This document shows, one piece after another, positions 37,291 through 48,870 of a stretch of 64,000 bases of DNA. Source of the stretch: Cephalopachus bancanus (Eukaryota; Chordata; Mammalia; Primates; Tarsiidae); the NCBI GenBank assembly GCA_027257055.1, contig JAPVLO010000044.1, forward strand, positions 372,001 through 436,000, written 5' to 3'. The stretch's first letter is position 1. Every line of letters starts with the position of its first letter. Both the position numbers and the translations under genes were made by a program. The notes below the pieces were generated by a model. The model was given only the letters and a program-made list of their open reading frames with translations, was not told the origin of the DNA and made no database searches.

Positions 37291-37660
37291 CTCAGCTGGT
37301 CTGAGGGCATGCCTGCCAGGAGGGGCCTGTGAGGCTGTTCTTCACGTACTGGATGTAGGTGTATAACTGCTCAACTGGCTTGGAGACATGTTTGCCAAGG
37401 GTGAACCATGAGACTGTTTCTCAGGCCTTGGCCATGGCTACATGCCATTTCAACTGGTGTGAGTGCATGTCTGCTAGGGTTGGCCCACAGAGCGTCTCTC
37501 AGGCCTGGGATGGGGGTGCATAACTTCTCAGCCAACCTTGTGGTATGTCCTTTGGGGTGGCATATGGGACCTCTTCTTAGGTCTGGAATGCAGATACAAG
37601 GCTGCTTGACTGGCCTGGGTGTGTGCCTGCTGGGGTAGCTTGTCCTGGTGAGGACTTTAA
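37291..37660. repeat. 79-bp tandem repeat array in the L1 H 5'UTR, about 4.6 units
   Basis: Units start at 37291, 37370, 37449, 37527 and 37605 with the motif 'ctcaactggcctgggggcat'-like text, each followed by a 'gcctgctggggtggcc' block, a 'gagactgtttctcaggcc' block and a 'gatgggggtacataactg' block. Period 78-79 bp. Units have diverged considerably. Confidence 0.75.
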
Positions 37661-38254
37661 GAATTCTCCTCCAGCTGGAAATGAGGGTGGCAAAAATTGG
37701 TTTTCCTGTGATGTGGGGCCAGAGTCACAGTTGACCCTGGGCCCAGGCTCTACACTTGCCCAGGTTGTTGTATTTAACCACCAGTGTAGGGTTGGTGGAA
37801 TAAAGATGAAACCTTGGTGCTCAAGAAGTGTAGTGGCTACTGGTTCCTAGAGAAGGGTGTACACCAGAGATGGCTCTGGTCTCAGGATGGTACTATACTG
37901 TAGGAGCTTGGCTCAAAAATTCGGCTGAGAACTTGTGAGGACTGTGGGATTCTTGTAAGGACTATAGGTGTTTGGGATGGTGATGGGGGCTAGTAGGGGT
38001 TCCTCTGCTTACCTTTTCCTCACAACAGGAAGTTCCTTCTAACTCTGGGTAGATCCAACCCAGGTGAGGAAGATGGGTCTGTGGAGGCTAGATGCCTCTA
38101 TACTGCCCTTCTGGTCTTCCAGTCACTACAAGTGAATCTTCACTTTCCCAATGCACTCCAACGCTCTCTCTTAATACTCCAGTTAACTTTTATTTGTTTA
38201 TTCATTGCTTTGGTTATTTCTTATTGGAGGTGAAAGCACTAGGCATCTCTGGGC

Positions 38255-38263
38255 AGCCATCTT
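38255..38263 (-). promoter_or_regulatory. YY1-type motif at the L1 H 5' end
   Basis: The minus strand reads AAGATGGCT, about +16 to +25 from the inferred 5' end of L1 H, matching the place of the same motif in L1 C. Confidence 0.6.
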
Positions 38264-38574
38264 TCTGACATCACTCCCAGTTATATGCTATGGACATTAT
38301 GAGAAGGAAGAGATTATCTGTTACTGGCAGGAATCAGAGAAGTTTTGTGGAGAATGGAAGGAATTGTCTACTCAACTTAAAAGTTATCTCCAAAAAGTCT
38401 TTTCCCTGCCGCCTTAGAATCTAATGTAGATCTTTTCTTCCAAAACATGGCAAAGGTTTTTGCCATGGGGAAGAAAACAATAAGAATGAAGTATTTAGAA
38501 TTCTCATAGCCATAAGGAATGTCTGGAGGTTACCACCCCCATTCTATCTCCATACATACTGGTTGGTTTGATTT

Positions 38575-39040
38575 TGTTCATTCATTCATTAAATATTTCC
38601 TAAAAGCCTTGTGCCAAGTGCAGCCCTAGAAATTAAGGATAAAGGGGCTAACAAGACAGACACTGTCCAGACCCTCATGGCGTATATGTTCTATGAGAAG
38701 ACAGATATCAGTCTAATAATCACATTAATACACAGTGTCAAATATCCCCGTCTCTCCTTCAGATCCTTATTTCACTTGACTCAACTTGATCAGACTTGAC
38801 TCAGCTGATGGTGACTAAAGCTTTTCTTCTATTCAAGCAGTGAGTATGATACAAACATTATGTCATTTAATCTTCATAACAGCCCATGAGGTCAATATCA
38901 TTATTATCTCAATTTTATAGATGAGAACACAGAATCTCAGGGGTTTAACTAACCTACTCAATATCTTCTAACCAGTTAAGAGATGAAGTTGACATTTTTA
39001 CCCAAGTTTGTCTATTTGCTAAATTTATGCTCTTCATCAT
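38575..39040 (-). mobile_element. Old L2-like fragment (38575-38720) and MIR (38830-39040)
   Basis: The first block starts with TTCATTCATTCATT and 'aaatatttcctaaaagcc', the reverse of an L2-type 3' end. The second has 'atgtcatttaatcttcataa', 'cagcccatgaggtc', the reverse of the MIR 3' half. About 110 bp of unassigned DNA separates them. Confidence 0.6.
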
Positions 39041-39446
39041 TACATCTTTGTAGGACCAGTTACATAATTTGCAGCAGACAGTGCAAAATGAAAATGCAAG
39101 TTCCTTTGTTAAAACATTATAAAGAATTTCAAGGGAGAGACAGTGAGCATTAAACAAAGAGTGGGGATTTTTGAGTGCTGGGCCCTGTTCAACTGCAGTT
39201 TATGGATCTCTGCAGCCAACACTGTATCCATGTCTCTTCAGTTTGCCTAATGACAAGAGCTACCCTAAGGAGGTCCATTGGCTTTACAGATTTCCAGGTC
39301 TTTTTCCTGGAGAATACAATACAGGGGTGTGGGGTGGGGCCCTGGAATCTATATTTTTTAACAGAAGTGTTTGGTGATTCTTATTGCAAAGGAATTGGGG
39401 GAAATGTAGTATGCCATGCATCCTGGCTGTTTTAGAGGGCCTCTTT

Positions 39447-39473
39447 GTGCTTAGCACTGTGCTAAGCACTGTG

Positions 39474-39530
<57 letters not shown>
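39447..39530. repeat. Perfect 11-bp palindrome followed by (GT)n
   Basis: GTGCTTAGCAC, one T, then GTGCTAAGCAC (39447-39469) is a perfect inverted repeat. It runs directly into about 27 GT units (39471-39522) and a short GTAT tail. Confidence 0.9.
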
Positions 39531-39531
<1 letters not shown>

Positions 39532-39659
39532 GTGATGGGGGATGGTGGTGGTGTGGGGGAATTCAAGTGTATGCATTATGTAGTACAATCATCTTCCAAA
39601 TTTGCCCCCTCTGATACCTTTAAAACCAGGAACCGGACTCCTTTATTCCCCCAAGTTGA

Positions 39660-40180
39660 AACTGCCTGAATTTTAAAGCACTGCACAATTTATTCAGAGG
39701 AAGTCTTTCAAGAAGGAGTGGGAGCTAGGCCACAGGATTCTAATCTTGAATATTCAGGGAAAGCAGCATGTCCTATTCAACACGGCTGATCAATAATGAG
39801 TGCATTCACACTCTAAATGTGTGCATTATGTACAGATACAAAATATACAATGCCCCCAAAACGGGGAAAGACATTTCTGATTGAATTTTTTTGTTTGGGT
39901 TTATAAAAATAACTTGTGGTGCATCAATTACTCTCCATTTCCATGGATACAGGCAATACTTTATTATGTAACTCTACAGCTGTGCCGGTTTTTTAATATA
40001 AAACCCAGATTTTTTCATCTATTTCTCTTTCATAGTTACTGAACTGAGATAATAACATCTTTTACCTATGAATGTATTCAATTCCCTTTTTTTCACCATC
40101 CTGCAAACTATTATTGATTAGAATTTCATTTTGTGGCTTTTGTAATAAAATCTGCAATAAATGTTACTGTTGCAGGCAGT
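39660..40180. other. Non-repetitive AT-rich stretch, candidate conserved non-coding element
   Basis: No known repeat is visible over about 500 bp. It contains TAAT-type and paired AT-rich words (gcatcaattactctcc, attattgattagaatttc, ctgcaataaatgttactg) of the kind frequent in developmental enhancers. No coding frame. The call rests on absence of repeats and composition only. Confidence 0.3.
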
Positions 40181-40899
40181 GGAAGGGCAGAGTGGGGGAA
40201 GGTCGTTCTTTATGTATATTGTGTGTAAATATGTATGTATAAAGAATGCAGTGTGTGTGCACATTCTTCCAAGTCAAACAAGTGGATGCCTGGGTATTGT
40301 ACTGACTTCCAATTTGCTTTAGGGCAATTTTCAGATGGCTGTTTATGAAATATTGAGAAAATATTCCTCAATGCTTTTTTTTTTTTTAAAGAACCCATTA
40401 ACCTCTTTTTGGGGAACAGAACTCTATCTCTGTAGCTCTACAATTTGCAACTCAGTGTCATTGTTTTTACTTTCCTGGTGATACTCAAAGTTGATTGATA
40501 TCATGTAGTTCTTTCTAGTTCTCCCTGCACAGAAATGGCTACCCATCATCCTAGCAGGGATTGGATCAGAGAGTAAAAAGACAAGAAGGAAAAGATGTGG
40601 AATGAAAATCTGAGACAGGCCTAAAAGGGGCAGATTAGGGAAATGGAGTTGGACGGGATTTGAGGGGATACAGACAGGGATTCTGCCTCTGCAAGTTATC
40701 AGCCATTAGGAATGCTTCCACTAGCAATTCAAATCCTTTGTGTAAACAGGGTTAATCTCTGGGCCTGGAATGGGCCTGAAGTGTCCAATAACTCCTTGGA
40801 ATTTTATGTGAGAAATCGCACAATGTGTGTTTGTATTTCTGGAGGAATAATTTGTTGTACATAGATTTTGGGATGGTTGCCAGGCTTACAGCAGTTCTC
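40181..40899. other. Unique sequence
   Basis: A short poly-T run lies at 40376-40388. Nothing else is recognised. Confidence 0.45.
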
Positions 40900-41345
40900 T
40901 GAGAGGTTATTCTACCTTTGATGACAGAACCAGCAAAGAGGGAGGAGCATAAGTAAACCAGTCATCACCATCCCAGTCACAGTGGTTGACCTAAGGGATG
41001 AGTACCTGATCCAGGCTGGGCCATTTAGAGCCCTTCTCTGGGAGTTTTCCAATTCCACTGGGAGGAAAGAGCTTATTTCCCTCTCTAGTCTAGATGGTGA
41101 AGATTCAGCCATGTTTCTGCCATCTGGCAAAAGTCGATCTGCAATAGGAGGGAATCAAATTATTACTCAGAAAAAAAGCAGAAGTGAGAGTGATATAGAG
41201 AAAGAGACAGAGAGACAGAGAGAGAGAGAAGAGAGAGAGAACACAAGAAATGACGGGTTACCCTTTGGGCAAGCTCCATCTATGCCCTTTCTAAATTTGG
41301 ATATTTGATTCAATACATGGCTCTTTTGGTAAAAGCTAATTCCAG
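40900..41345. mobile_element. Possible ancient LTR-like repeat, family uncertain
   Basis: The text 'ccaggctgggccatttagag' and the following 'agccatgtttctgccatctg' are reminiscent of an old mammalian LTR-like repeat. A GA-rich tract (41196-41243) interrupts it. Low certainty. Confidence 0.3.
41196..41243. repeat. (GA)n-rich tract
   Basis: GAGAAAGAGACAGAGAGACA followed by further GA units; imperfect purine microsatellite. Confidence 0.9.
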
Positions 41346-42044
41346 GGGTACCTGTCACCTATGGTAGGGGGCAGGAGAGGACAAAATCTTTATTAAACAT
41401 AATCCACAGCTTTTATCAGTTTTGTATGATCCCAAATGGGTTGAGAACACCCATTGAGACCTCTTCTCTCTATGGTTATCTTAAATTCATCATTGCCTCT
41501 GGGAGAGATGACTCAGAAAGTGATTAACAAAGCCTGGTGTGAATGGGAAGGGGTTGATTAGATGCTCTCTTCATTGATAAGAGGATCTTGGGAATGAAAG
41601 TTGGGGCCTCCAGGGACAAATGACTTCACAATTTTGTTTGGAATAGTCCTTGGGGAGATGGTGCTGACTTCTGAGTAAGTACTTATTAAGTATCACTACA
41701 TTCACAGTTACTGTGGGATGAAAATGCATGAGGGCATGACCCATGCCTCCAACTTATATGAGCAAGTAGGAGTGTGAGATGAGGTGCATCAAAGAGCCCA
41801 TGTGTAAAAGAGGAAGTAGAGCAGCTAGCATATCCACCACCATTTTCACTGTACTATTAATTCAATTATTTAATTAATCAATCGATTCACGAGAATACCA
41901 CGGAACCGGAAAGAATGACAGGATATCATGAGATGTTCAGCATTGGACTTTCTTCATGATTCTGACCTTCCTTCTCAGGAGGTATCAAATGTGCTGGAAT
42001 TCTGCTTCCATGGTTTTCCTTTTCTGGCAGCCTCAGTGTTTCAG

Positions 42045-42145
42045 TCTTTGTCTATCAAATGATCATAATCATTTCAGCCCTGACTATTTCACTGGGGTGT
42101 TATAAGGACCTAATGAAATCTTCAAATGTTGCTTATATACCCCAG
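42045..42145 (+). mobile_element. MIR SINE fragment
   Basis: 'tatcaaatgatcataatcat' with 'ggggtgttataaggacctaa' downstream fits the MIR 3' half. Confidence 0.55.
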
Positions 42146-43789
42146 GGAAATACATCTAGACCTGTGCTGGTGTGTCTTGGTCCTGGAAGGAAGACACACC
42201 CACATAGGAGGCCATGCCCCCTTTCCCACCTGTGGCTGACATCATCAAACAATCCTAGCACTTTCTGTTACAACCTGGATGAGCTCAACCTTTCTGGCTC
42301 AACTTTAGAATTTTTTTTTTAGCACGACTCTCCATGTGGCTTCCACTGCTGTTTAGAGTTGGCATGTAAAATGCCATTTGCAGTCCCTGATCTGGATTCT
42401 TGAATGGCTGGCGTTAGGGTTGCAGGTTGGGAATGAATTTCTAAGCTAATTATGGAGGAAGAGGATATCATGATATGTTGCTACCACTTTGAAAATAACA
42501 AAATGATGTAACTGTTAGGCAAGCATAGCCAAGAATTTAGGAGTTAAGAAAAAGGGATTGCCATTTTAATTATTTAAACATCTTCGCTATCATTAAAAAC
42601 AGAGGAGTGTGGGCTAAAATCAGCCTAATTACTTCTCTCCAAGCACACAGGATGTGAACCTAAAACTAAACAGTCTGACAAGTCAATGCAGGACAAGGAG
42701 TAGGTAAGTCATTATTATGTTTTCCTTCTGAGAATTGAAGAAAGTGAGAATACATGAATAACCTGATATACAGGGAAAACAAACAAAAACACTCATATAA
42801 AAATAATTTTGAGCAGTTGCAGATGAGAGCATTTGCATTCTTATGGATATGTTTGTCCAGAAGTGAGTAACCATATGTAAAACCACAACTCATCAACAGT
42901 TGATTAAAGACACAAGTGACCTCCAGGCAGGGACCTGAAACTTTAGCTAAACTTAATTCAGAGACCCACAGCAACTGCATTGCCTCAGGCTCTCCCCATC
43001 TTGCCGGTGGCTTCTCAGAGTACCGTGGACAGAGCTAATTTTCTAATTTCCACAGTGACTTCTAGGTCACTAAAGACTTCCCCCAGGCTTGTCTCAGTAT
43101 CTTCAGGGTGCCTACCCCCAGGGGGTTCACACTCCATGCTGAAGCGGGTTGACTCCCTGAGTCAGAGCTGTATTCCTTACCCAAGCAAGGCCAATCTTTC
43201 TCACATTTAGATTTTCCTTCTCCATGTTTAGAATTAAATTAGAGTCTCTAGTAGTTGTCATTAGACCTAGCAGTTCATTTAGATGGGAGGAATAAGAGTT
43301 CAAGCTTGCAGGTGGAGTAGAGTTCTTTTGGAGAAAGGGGTTGAGGAGAGGGCTGGCTGTGCCTTCCCAAGATAAAGCCCCTTTAATTTCAACTAATTTA
43401 ATTGGGCTTCTGTTCTCTGCAAGCAACCCTGCCTTGACCTGAATTGCTTCCCCAAATCTGGGATGTGTACCTCTGGGGTGCACAAGCTGATATTTAGGTG
43501 GCAGGAGAGGCGATTTTTACGTGGTGCATAGCAATAGTCTTTTAAAACATCATCATCAATTTCCATCATGAGAAAGAAATTCCCTTTCAGTCCTTTTGAT
43601 TATCTCAGTTAGGTGCTTGTCTTTAACACCTAAGACTTACTAGTTTCCTATTTCAACAAAGAAAAGATAGGGCTTAAGGTAAGAGCCTTCAGCAATCAAT
43701 ATTATCTTGCTAGAATTTAATAATATTATTTTGCATTTATGTTAAGCTTACCTTTGTTAATTGTAAGTGATCCTTACTTTTTTTTATTA
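42146..43789. other. Unique sequence
   Basis: No repeat family, RNA gene or plausible exon was recognised on either strand. Confidence 0.45.
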
Positions 43790-43905
43790 CCCTCGTTCTG
43801 ACCCATAGAAACCATGAGAGATATTAAAATGATTGTTGTTGTTGTTTAAAGTCACTACGTTTAGGGGTGGTTTGTATATGGCAGTAGATAATGGGAACAG
43901 AATCC
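43790..43905 (+). mobile_element. MLT1-type LTR 3' fragment
   Basis: 'gattgttgttgttgtttaaa', 'gtcactacgtttaggggtgg' and 'cagtagataatggg' match the end of an MLT1 LTR. Only this end is recognisable. Confidence 0.6.
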
Positions 43906-44540
43906 ATGCCAGGTAACTCAATATAGGAGAATTAATATAGAGAATCAGTTTGTTTAAAAAAAACAACAATTTGAGACAGCTTAGAATTAACAATGGCAGG
44001 AAGTTGCTACTGCTTTTAGGACTGGAGGGATAAAGAGAGCAGGAGGTGTTACAAGTGTCCAGGAACCTGGATCACCTGCAGGAGCTAGAGCCATGGTGAG
44101 GGTTGCCTGGTAGGAGGTGAAACCTCAGAGGCCATGTAGCTACTGCCAAAAACAGAGTTCAAAGAAGAGAGGGGGGAGATGTATAAATACTTTAGCTTCT
44201 CCCCTTCTTTCACTCCCCAATCTCCTGCTGGGGCTCCCTAAGACTCTTTCCAAAAGCCTGTTGCTATGGAGCCTGGGCACTGACATGAGCAGGGGTCAGT
44301 CCTCTGGGTTACAGAAGAGGGTACTGCCGGCAAGGGCAGGCAAGGGATCTGAGAGCAAACGGGGCAGTGACCAGTGCACAGGGTCATGTGACACAAAACA
44401 AGGCACAGCACTTCCAAGGAACCACTGTGGCTATTTGGCTTAGTATAGAATCGAGGACACAAAAGGTATGTGGAGTTTTGTATGGAACCTGCTCTGCAGC
44501 CGTCCCTAATTCCTGGAGGTCTGACTTAATCCTTTCCGTG

Positions 44541-44634
44541 GATGCCATGTACTAGTAACAGTTAGGACTCTTTTCAGTTGCAAGTAGGATGCCATGTACT
44601 AGTAATAGTTAGGATTCTTTTCAGTTTCAAGTGG
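44541..44634. repeat. 47-bp tandem duplication
   Basis: Two copies, 44541-44587 and 44588-44634, both beginning GATGCCATGTACTAGTAA and containing 'cttttcagtt'. They differ at about five positions. Confidence 0.92.
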
Positions 44635-45299
44635 CTCACTTGTTTTATTTTATTTTATCTTTTTTAAGGTTAAGAAATAAAAGTTTATTTAAAAGTAAAT
44701 TAGAGAGAGAAAGAGAAGGGAGAGAGAAGATTCACCTCCCTTGTTTTAAATATCCAGGACAAATAGGCTTCAGGCAGAGATGGATGAAGATGTCCAACCA
44801 TGTCATCAGGTAACTGTCTTTGTCTATGTCTCAACTCTGCTCTCCTGTCTTGTCTTGATTCTCAAGCATAAGCTCCTCAAGCAGAGCCCAACACAACTTC
44901 CAGCAGCTCCAGATTTGCATTCATTGACTGTGCAACTTCTGTGAAAATGTAGCACCTTTTCCTCAATAGTTCCAGCCACGATGCCAGAGTTGAGTTTCAC
45001 TGGCCTGGTTTGGGTCAAGTGTCCATGCCTGAACTGACCATAAGAGCCAGGGAAGTAGAATGCTCTGATTGCTCAGACCTGGTACATGTGACCAGCTCTG
45101 GAACCAGGGCATGAAATAGGATGAGGTAGGAGTCAGTTTCATCTGAGTGGAAGGACAATTTTTCTAGAGAAGAAGAAGAGATGCTAGGCAGGTAAAAATA
45201 AACAGTAGACATCTTCCCTAACCTCTTCAGCCTTTATATTTTATTGGCCTTGCTGTGTTTTCCTTTGGTCTCGACTAGTCAAACTAGTTCTGATGGCAC
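44635..45299. other. Unique or very diverged sequence
   Basis: T-rich and A-rich patches near 44640-44720 may be remains of an old retroposon, but I cannot assign a family. Confidence 0.35.
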
Positions 45300-45400
45300 A
45301 TATTAGATCTCATTAATCTCTTTATCTCAACAATGCCTGGCATAGTGCCAGGGAACTAATAAGTGCTCAGTAAATGTTTGTGGAATTGAATTAGGGATAG
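45300..45400 (+). mobile_element. L2/MIR 3' end
   Basis: 'atgcctggcatagtgccagg' and 'tgctcagtaaatgtttgtgg' are the classic 3' terminus. Confidence 0.65.
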
Positions 45401-45984
45401 GCACTTGCATCATACATTTATTTCTGGGACATAATGGGCATTTTCCATATTCTAGGGATGAGGGCTATATTTCTTGTACTTTCCCTAGGGTGGGTGGTAT
45501 GCAGAGGAGCAAGAGGTAGCACTGGCCCAAATGCAGCCTCCCTCCCACCTCTGCGCCTGATCTCATGGGGACTCTGGCCAAACCAGCTGAGAGCTCATCT
45601 CCATTTGCTACAAATTAGAAAACCAGCATTTTCCCTTCAGTTGGCCTGAGGCACAATCTTTCCCTTCCAATTTGAATTGCATATAAGTTCCATTTCTTCC
45701 TGTTGGATGTTTAAGGACAATCTGACACTTCAGTTGTTTTTCCTTGTCTTTCAAATTTACAACAGAAAACACATTTCAGAGCCCTGTTTGGTATTCTAGC
45801 CCCTTTTAGAGAGTCCCCTCAGTATCACACTGCAAAACTGAAGTTTTTCAATTACTCTACCCAAATTAACTTCAGACTCAGTCTTCGCACAGGGCTACCA
45901 TGTAAGCCAGTCTTCTTTATTCACCGGCCTCCAAACCAGCCTCCCACTAAGCAGAACCATTTTGGAACCTGTTTATAACAGTGC

Positions 45985-46195
45985 CATTAAAAATGAAGAG
46001 CTGTCAAGAATCCCTTATAATGATGTTGGAAGCTGTATTCGCAAAGATTTTTTTAAAGACTGGGTGGTTTTAAAAAAGGCAATAGAACACTTTTAATGAA
46101 CTATAAATGTAATAAATCAATCATTGTTTCTCTGACTTGACTACACTGTCTTCATATTTATTGCAGCTTATGGAAAACTACACCGTTAATTCTTT
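45985..46195. other. Non-repetitive stretch, candidate conserved non-coding element
   Basis: AT-rich, repeat-free text with homeodomain-like words (taataaatcaatcattg, tatttattgcagcttatgg). No coding frame. Composition-based guess only. Confidence 0.25.
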
Positions 46196-47054
46196 TTTCT
46201 TCTCCCCTCCCCCCATGGCCCTGCAAAACTTAAGCAGACATCTAGGTAAGCAGATTTATATTTTAAGGGATCTATATTTGCCTTGAGTATTGTTTACCAA
46301 ACCCAATCTTTAGGTTATCTCTTGGAACATGGACCCTTTAAAATTTTATTTTTACTGTTTGTTCTTTCAAGAGACTGGTATTAGCTAGAGCTCCCTGGTC
46401 ATAGGCAAGAGAAACTAACTCCAAGTATTATAACTTAAGAAGAGGAAATTTATGGGAAGAGTATCAGAAGCTCACAGAATTGTCGAAAGCCTTGAGGCTG
46501 ATCAGGAATGGACAGGAGCCAGGATGACTCTGAAAGGCTACAAGATGGGAATTATAGGAAGTACCTTGTAGCAGAACAGAAAGGCCAGAATGCGGCCACC
46601 ACCTCCAACCTTGAAAATACTTCTCCCCTTGTTTCATTCGCTACCAGGCTGGAACTTGTGATTCGCTGAGTTTAAGTCATGTCCCCGGGCTGTTCCCTGG
46701 CTGTGCTGAGGAAGGGAAAGGAAAAGATACTGTCTCTTTGGTGCCACACATTGGGAGAGGTAATTTCCCAAAGGGAAATCATGGAACTGCTCAAAACTAG
46801 TATTAATTAAGGGAATGCCAACTGCTATGCCAGATAATACTTCCAATTTTCTTTATTTGCTTAACATAGTAAAAAAAACACAACTTTCCGCTTTGGTTGT
46901 TCCTAATTGGAAGGCTCACTTTCAAGAAGGTAATTCAGGGATCTATGTTCCCTCTGTCTTGTAAGCTACATCTTAACATGCCGCTCCCAAACTCACTCCT
47001 CTGGTCTTTTATGTTTCTGCCACCCCCCACCCCCGCGCCATGGGCGGGGGGGGT
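46196..47054. other. Unique sequence ending in a G/C-rich palindromic patch
   Basis: Old repeat-like text near 46385-46830 cannot be assigned. At 47022-47054 a C-rich then G-rich patch (ccccgcgccatgggcggggg in its centre) adjoins the next Alu. Confidence 0.4.
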
Positions 47055-47335
47055 GTTGGAGTCTCACTCCTTCGCCCAGGCTGGAGTGCAGTGGCACGCA
47101 GGCTCACGGCCAGCCCAGCGTCGATCTGTTGGGCTCCCGCAATCCTTCCGCCTCAGCCTTTTGAGTAGCCGGAATTACAGACGCGCGCTACCACGCCCGG
47201 CTATTTTTAATCTTATTGTAGAGACAAGGTCTCGCCAAGTTGCCCGGGCTGGGCGCGAACCGCCGGGCTCAGGCAATCCACTCGCCTCGGCCTCCCAAAG
47301 TACTGGGATTACAGGCTGAGCCATCGAGCCCGGCC
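47055..47335 (-). mobile_element. Lineage-specific Alu, CpG-rich, no A-tail visible
   Basis: Antisense dimer from 'ttggagtctcactcc' to 'ccatcgagcccggcc'. Many CpGs remain (tagccggaattac, cgcgcgctaccacgcccgg, gggcgcgaaccgccggg), so it is among the youngest Alus here. The poly(T) expected on its left is replaced by the G/C-rich patch. No target duplication was found. Confidence 0.88.
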
Positions 47336-48414
47336 GTCCTGCCCTTTTTTAAAGGACTACATCTGGAAGTGGTGGGTGTCATTTTTGTTCACATTTCATT
47401 GGCTAGAACTCAGTCACAAAATCCCACTGAATTGCCAAGGAGGTTGGGAAATATAATCCCCCTGGTACAGTTGCTTCCTACCAATGCTCTGCACCATGGA
47501 AAGGGCAGCACGAACCTTTGGAGGATAGAGATTAATCTTTCCACGGGAAAGGAACTGGGGGATGAATTGACAACCTCCTTCAATGGATAAAATTTACTGT
47601 GAGATTTGGTCAGAGGTTGGAGTGCTCCAATTTAAGCACGGTGATTCCAGGAGGGAGATTTTTCTGGTTTTGCCAACATCCACTCCCCCCCATTATTTCT
47701 GATCTAAAAGCTCCCACTGAGACTGGAAAGGTATTTTTTTTTTCAATTTTGTACCCAGACAACTTGAAGATTAGGGAAGGTGAAGGCTAGTATTTAGCCC
47801 TTTTGACTCTTAAAAAATACCCCCTTTTAATACATAACTCTGTATCCATAGCAATATGACATCTTGTTTTCTTGAACAAAACAGAAAGTTTCATACTAAC
47901 ATTTAAACCTAAACAAAATCGTACTCCCCACTCTAATGGAAAAGGTGGCTGTGTATTTGTAAAATCTTAAAGCAATCTCTCCCTCATTTTCCTCTTTCCA
48001 TAGCCCCCCTTTAACTCAGCTTCCCAATTCAACTCTCTATTTGTTCTCACATGCTTCTTCCTATTTGGGCTTGTCTCACAAGTTTATTTATTTTTTTCAT
48101 CAGAGATGAAAGTTCCTTAGAACAACCCCAAGCATTCTAAAACAAAGATCTTAGTTGTTTGGCAAACACAGTTTCATTTCCACAAAAGAGCATTTCACAA
48201 AAAAGAAAAATAAATGCACATTTTAAAATGTCAGTTAAAGAAATAGAAAAGAAAATAAACAAACAAAAAATAGTAAAAAAACCCCGAAAACATAAACCTG
48301 CCAGGGAAAAGATGTAATATAATGCCAACTTGCCTAAAGAGTGATTTTCCAATGTCATTGAGGTAAGTGAAAAACCCTGACCTATGACCAGGACCATTCT
48401 GACAATTTAAAAAA

Positions 48415-48416
<2 letters not shown>

Positions 48417-48464
<48 letters not shown>
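48417..48464. repeat. (GT)n microsatellite
   Basis: About 23 uninterrupted GT units, then TACATGCACACTG and an AT-rich tail. Confidence 0.96.
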
Positions 48465-48466
<2 letters not shown>

Positions 48467-48714
48467 ATGCACACTGTATACACTATAATATATATAATAT
48501 AAAAATAAATATCATTTAAACCAATGCATTATAATTGGATAGAATGCTAGGTTGGAAACAGAGTCAACATAGATTTACCACTTTCGTTTCTTTCTTCTGT
48601 ATCATGGGTCTTTAGCAGTGAGTCCATCTTCAATTCATTATTAAGCAAAGTAATATGCTGGAGATGTAATCCTGAAAAATGCAGTGCCATTTTACGGGGA
48701 GGTGAAGAAGGTCA

Positions 48715-48870
48715 TTCTTCCTGTAGCTGCGGTGTGCTTGAGTGGCATGAGCATGGGCCTTAGGAGTTCAAGTCCCAGCTTTGCCTGTGACTGTGGGCTT
48801 AGATCTTCACTTTTCTGGGACTGGCTTTCTCCTACCATAAAGTGGGGTTTAGAGATGGTTTTGGCAACCC
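48715..48870 (+). mobile_element. MIR SINE fragment
   Basis: 'gttcaagtcccagctttgcc', 'tgtgactgtgggctta' and an 'aaagtggggttta' block follow the MIR core in order. Confidence 0.7.

Larger units (their letters stand above)
25102..38279 (-). mobile_element. Old LINE-1 (L1 H), about full length, carrying three nested insertions
   Basis: On the minus strand: 5'UTR (about 36900-38279), ORF1 (about 35700-36900), ORF2 (about 25450-35440, interrupted) and a 3'UTR ending near 25102. The 3'UTR ('ttttaaattgtcacataat', 'aacattcaatattctcc'-like blocks read in reverse) is of the L1MA/L1PB kind. Coding is recognisable only in fragments with many stops. Insertions are L1 D (28424-34359), AluJ (34526-34824) and a younger Alu (36022-36309). 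Subtracting these leaves about 6.6 kb, so the element was essentially complete. Continuity across L1 D is shown by ORF2-antisense text ending at 28411 and resuming at 34372. Outer target duplications were not found. Confidence 0.85.

Noticed and set aside
47240..47590. Open frame of 116 codons
   Set aside because: It begins in an antisense Alu and runs into flank; the Alu explains the opening.
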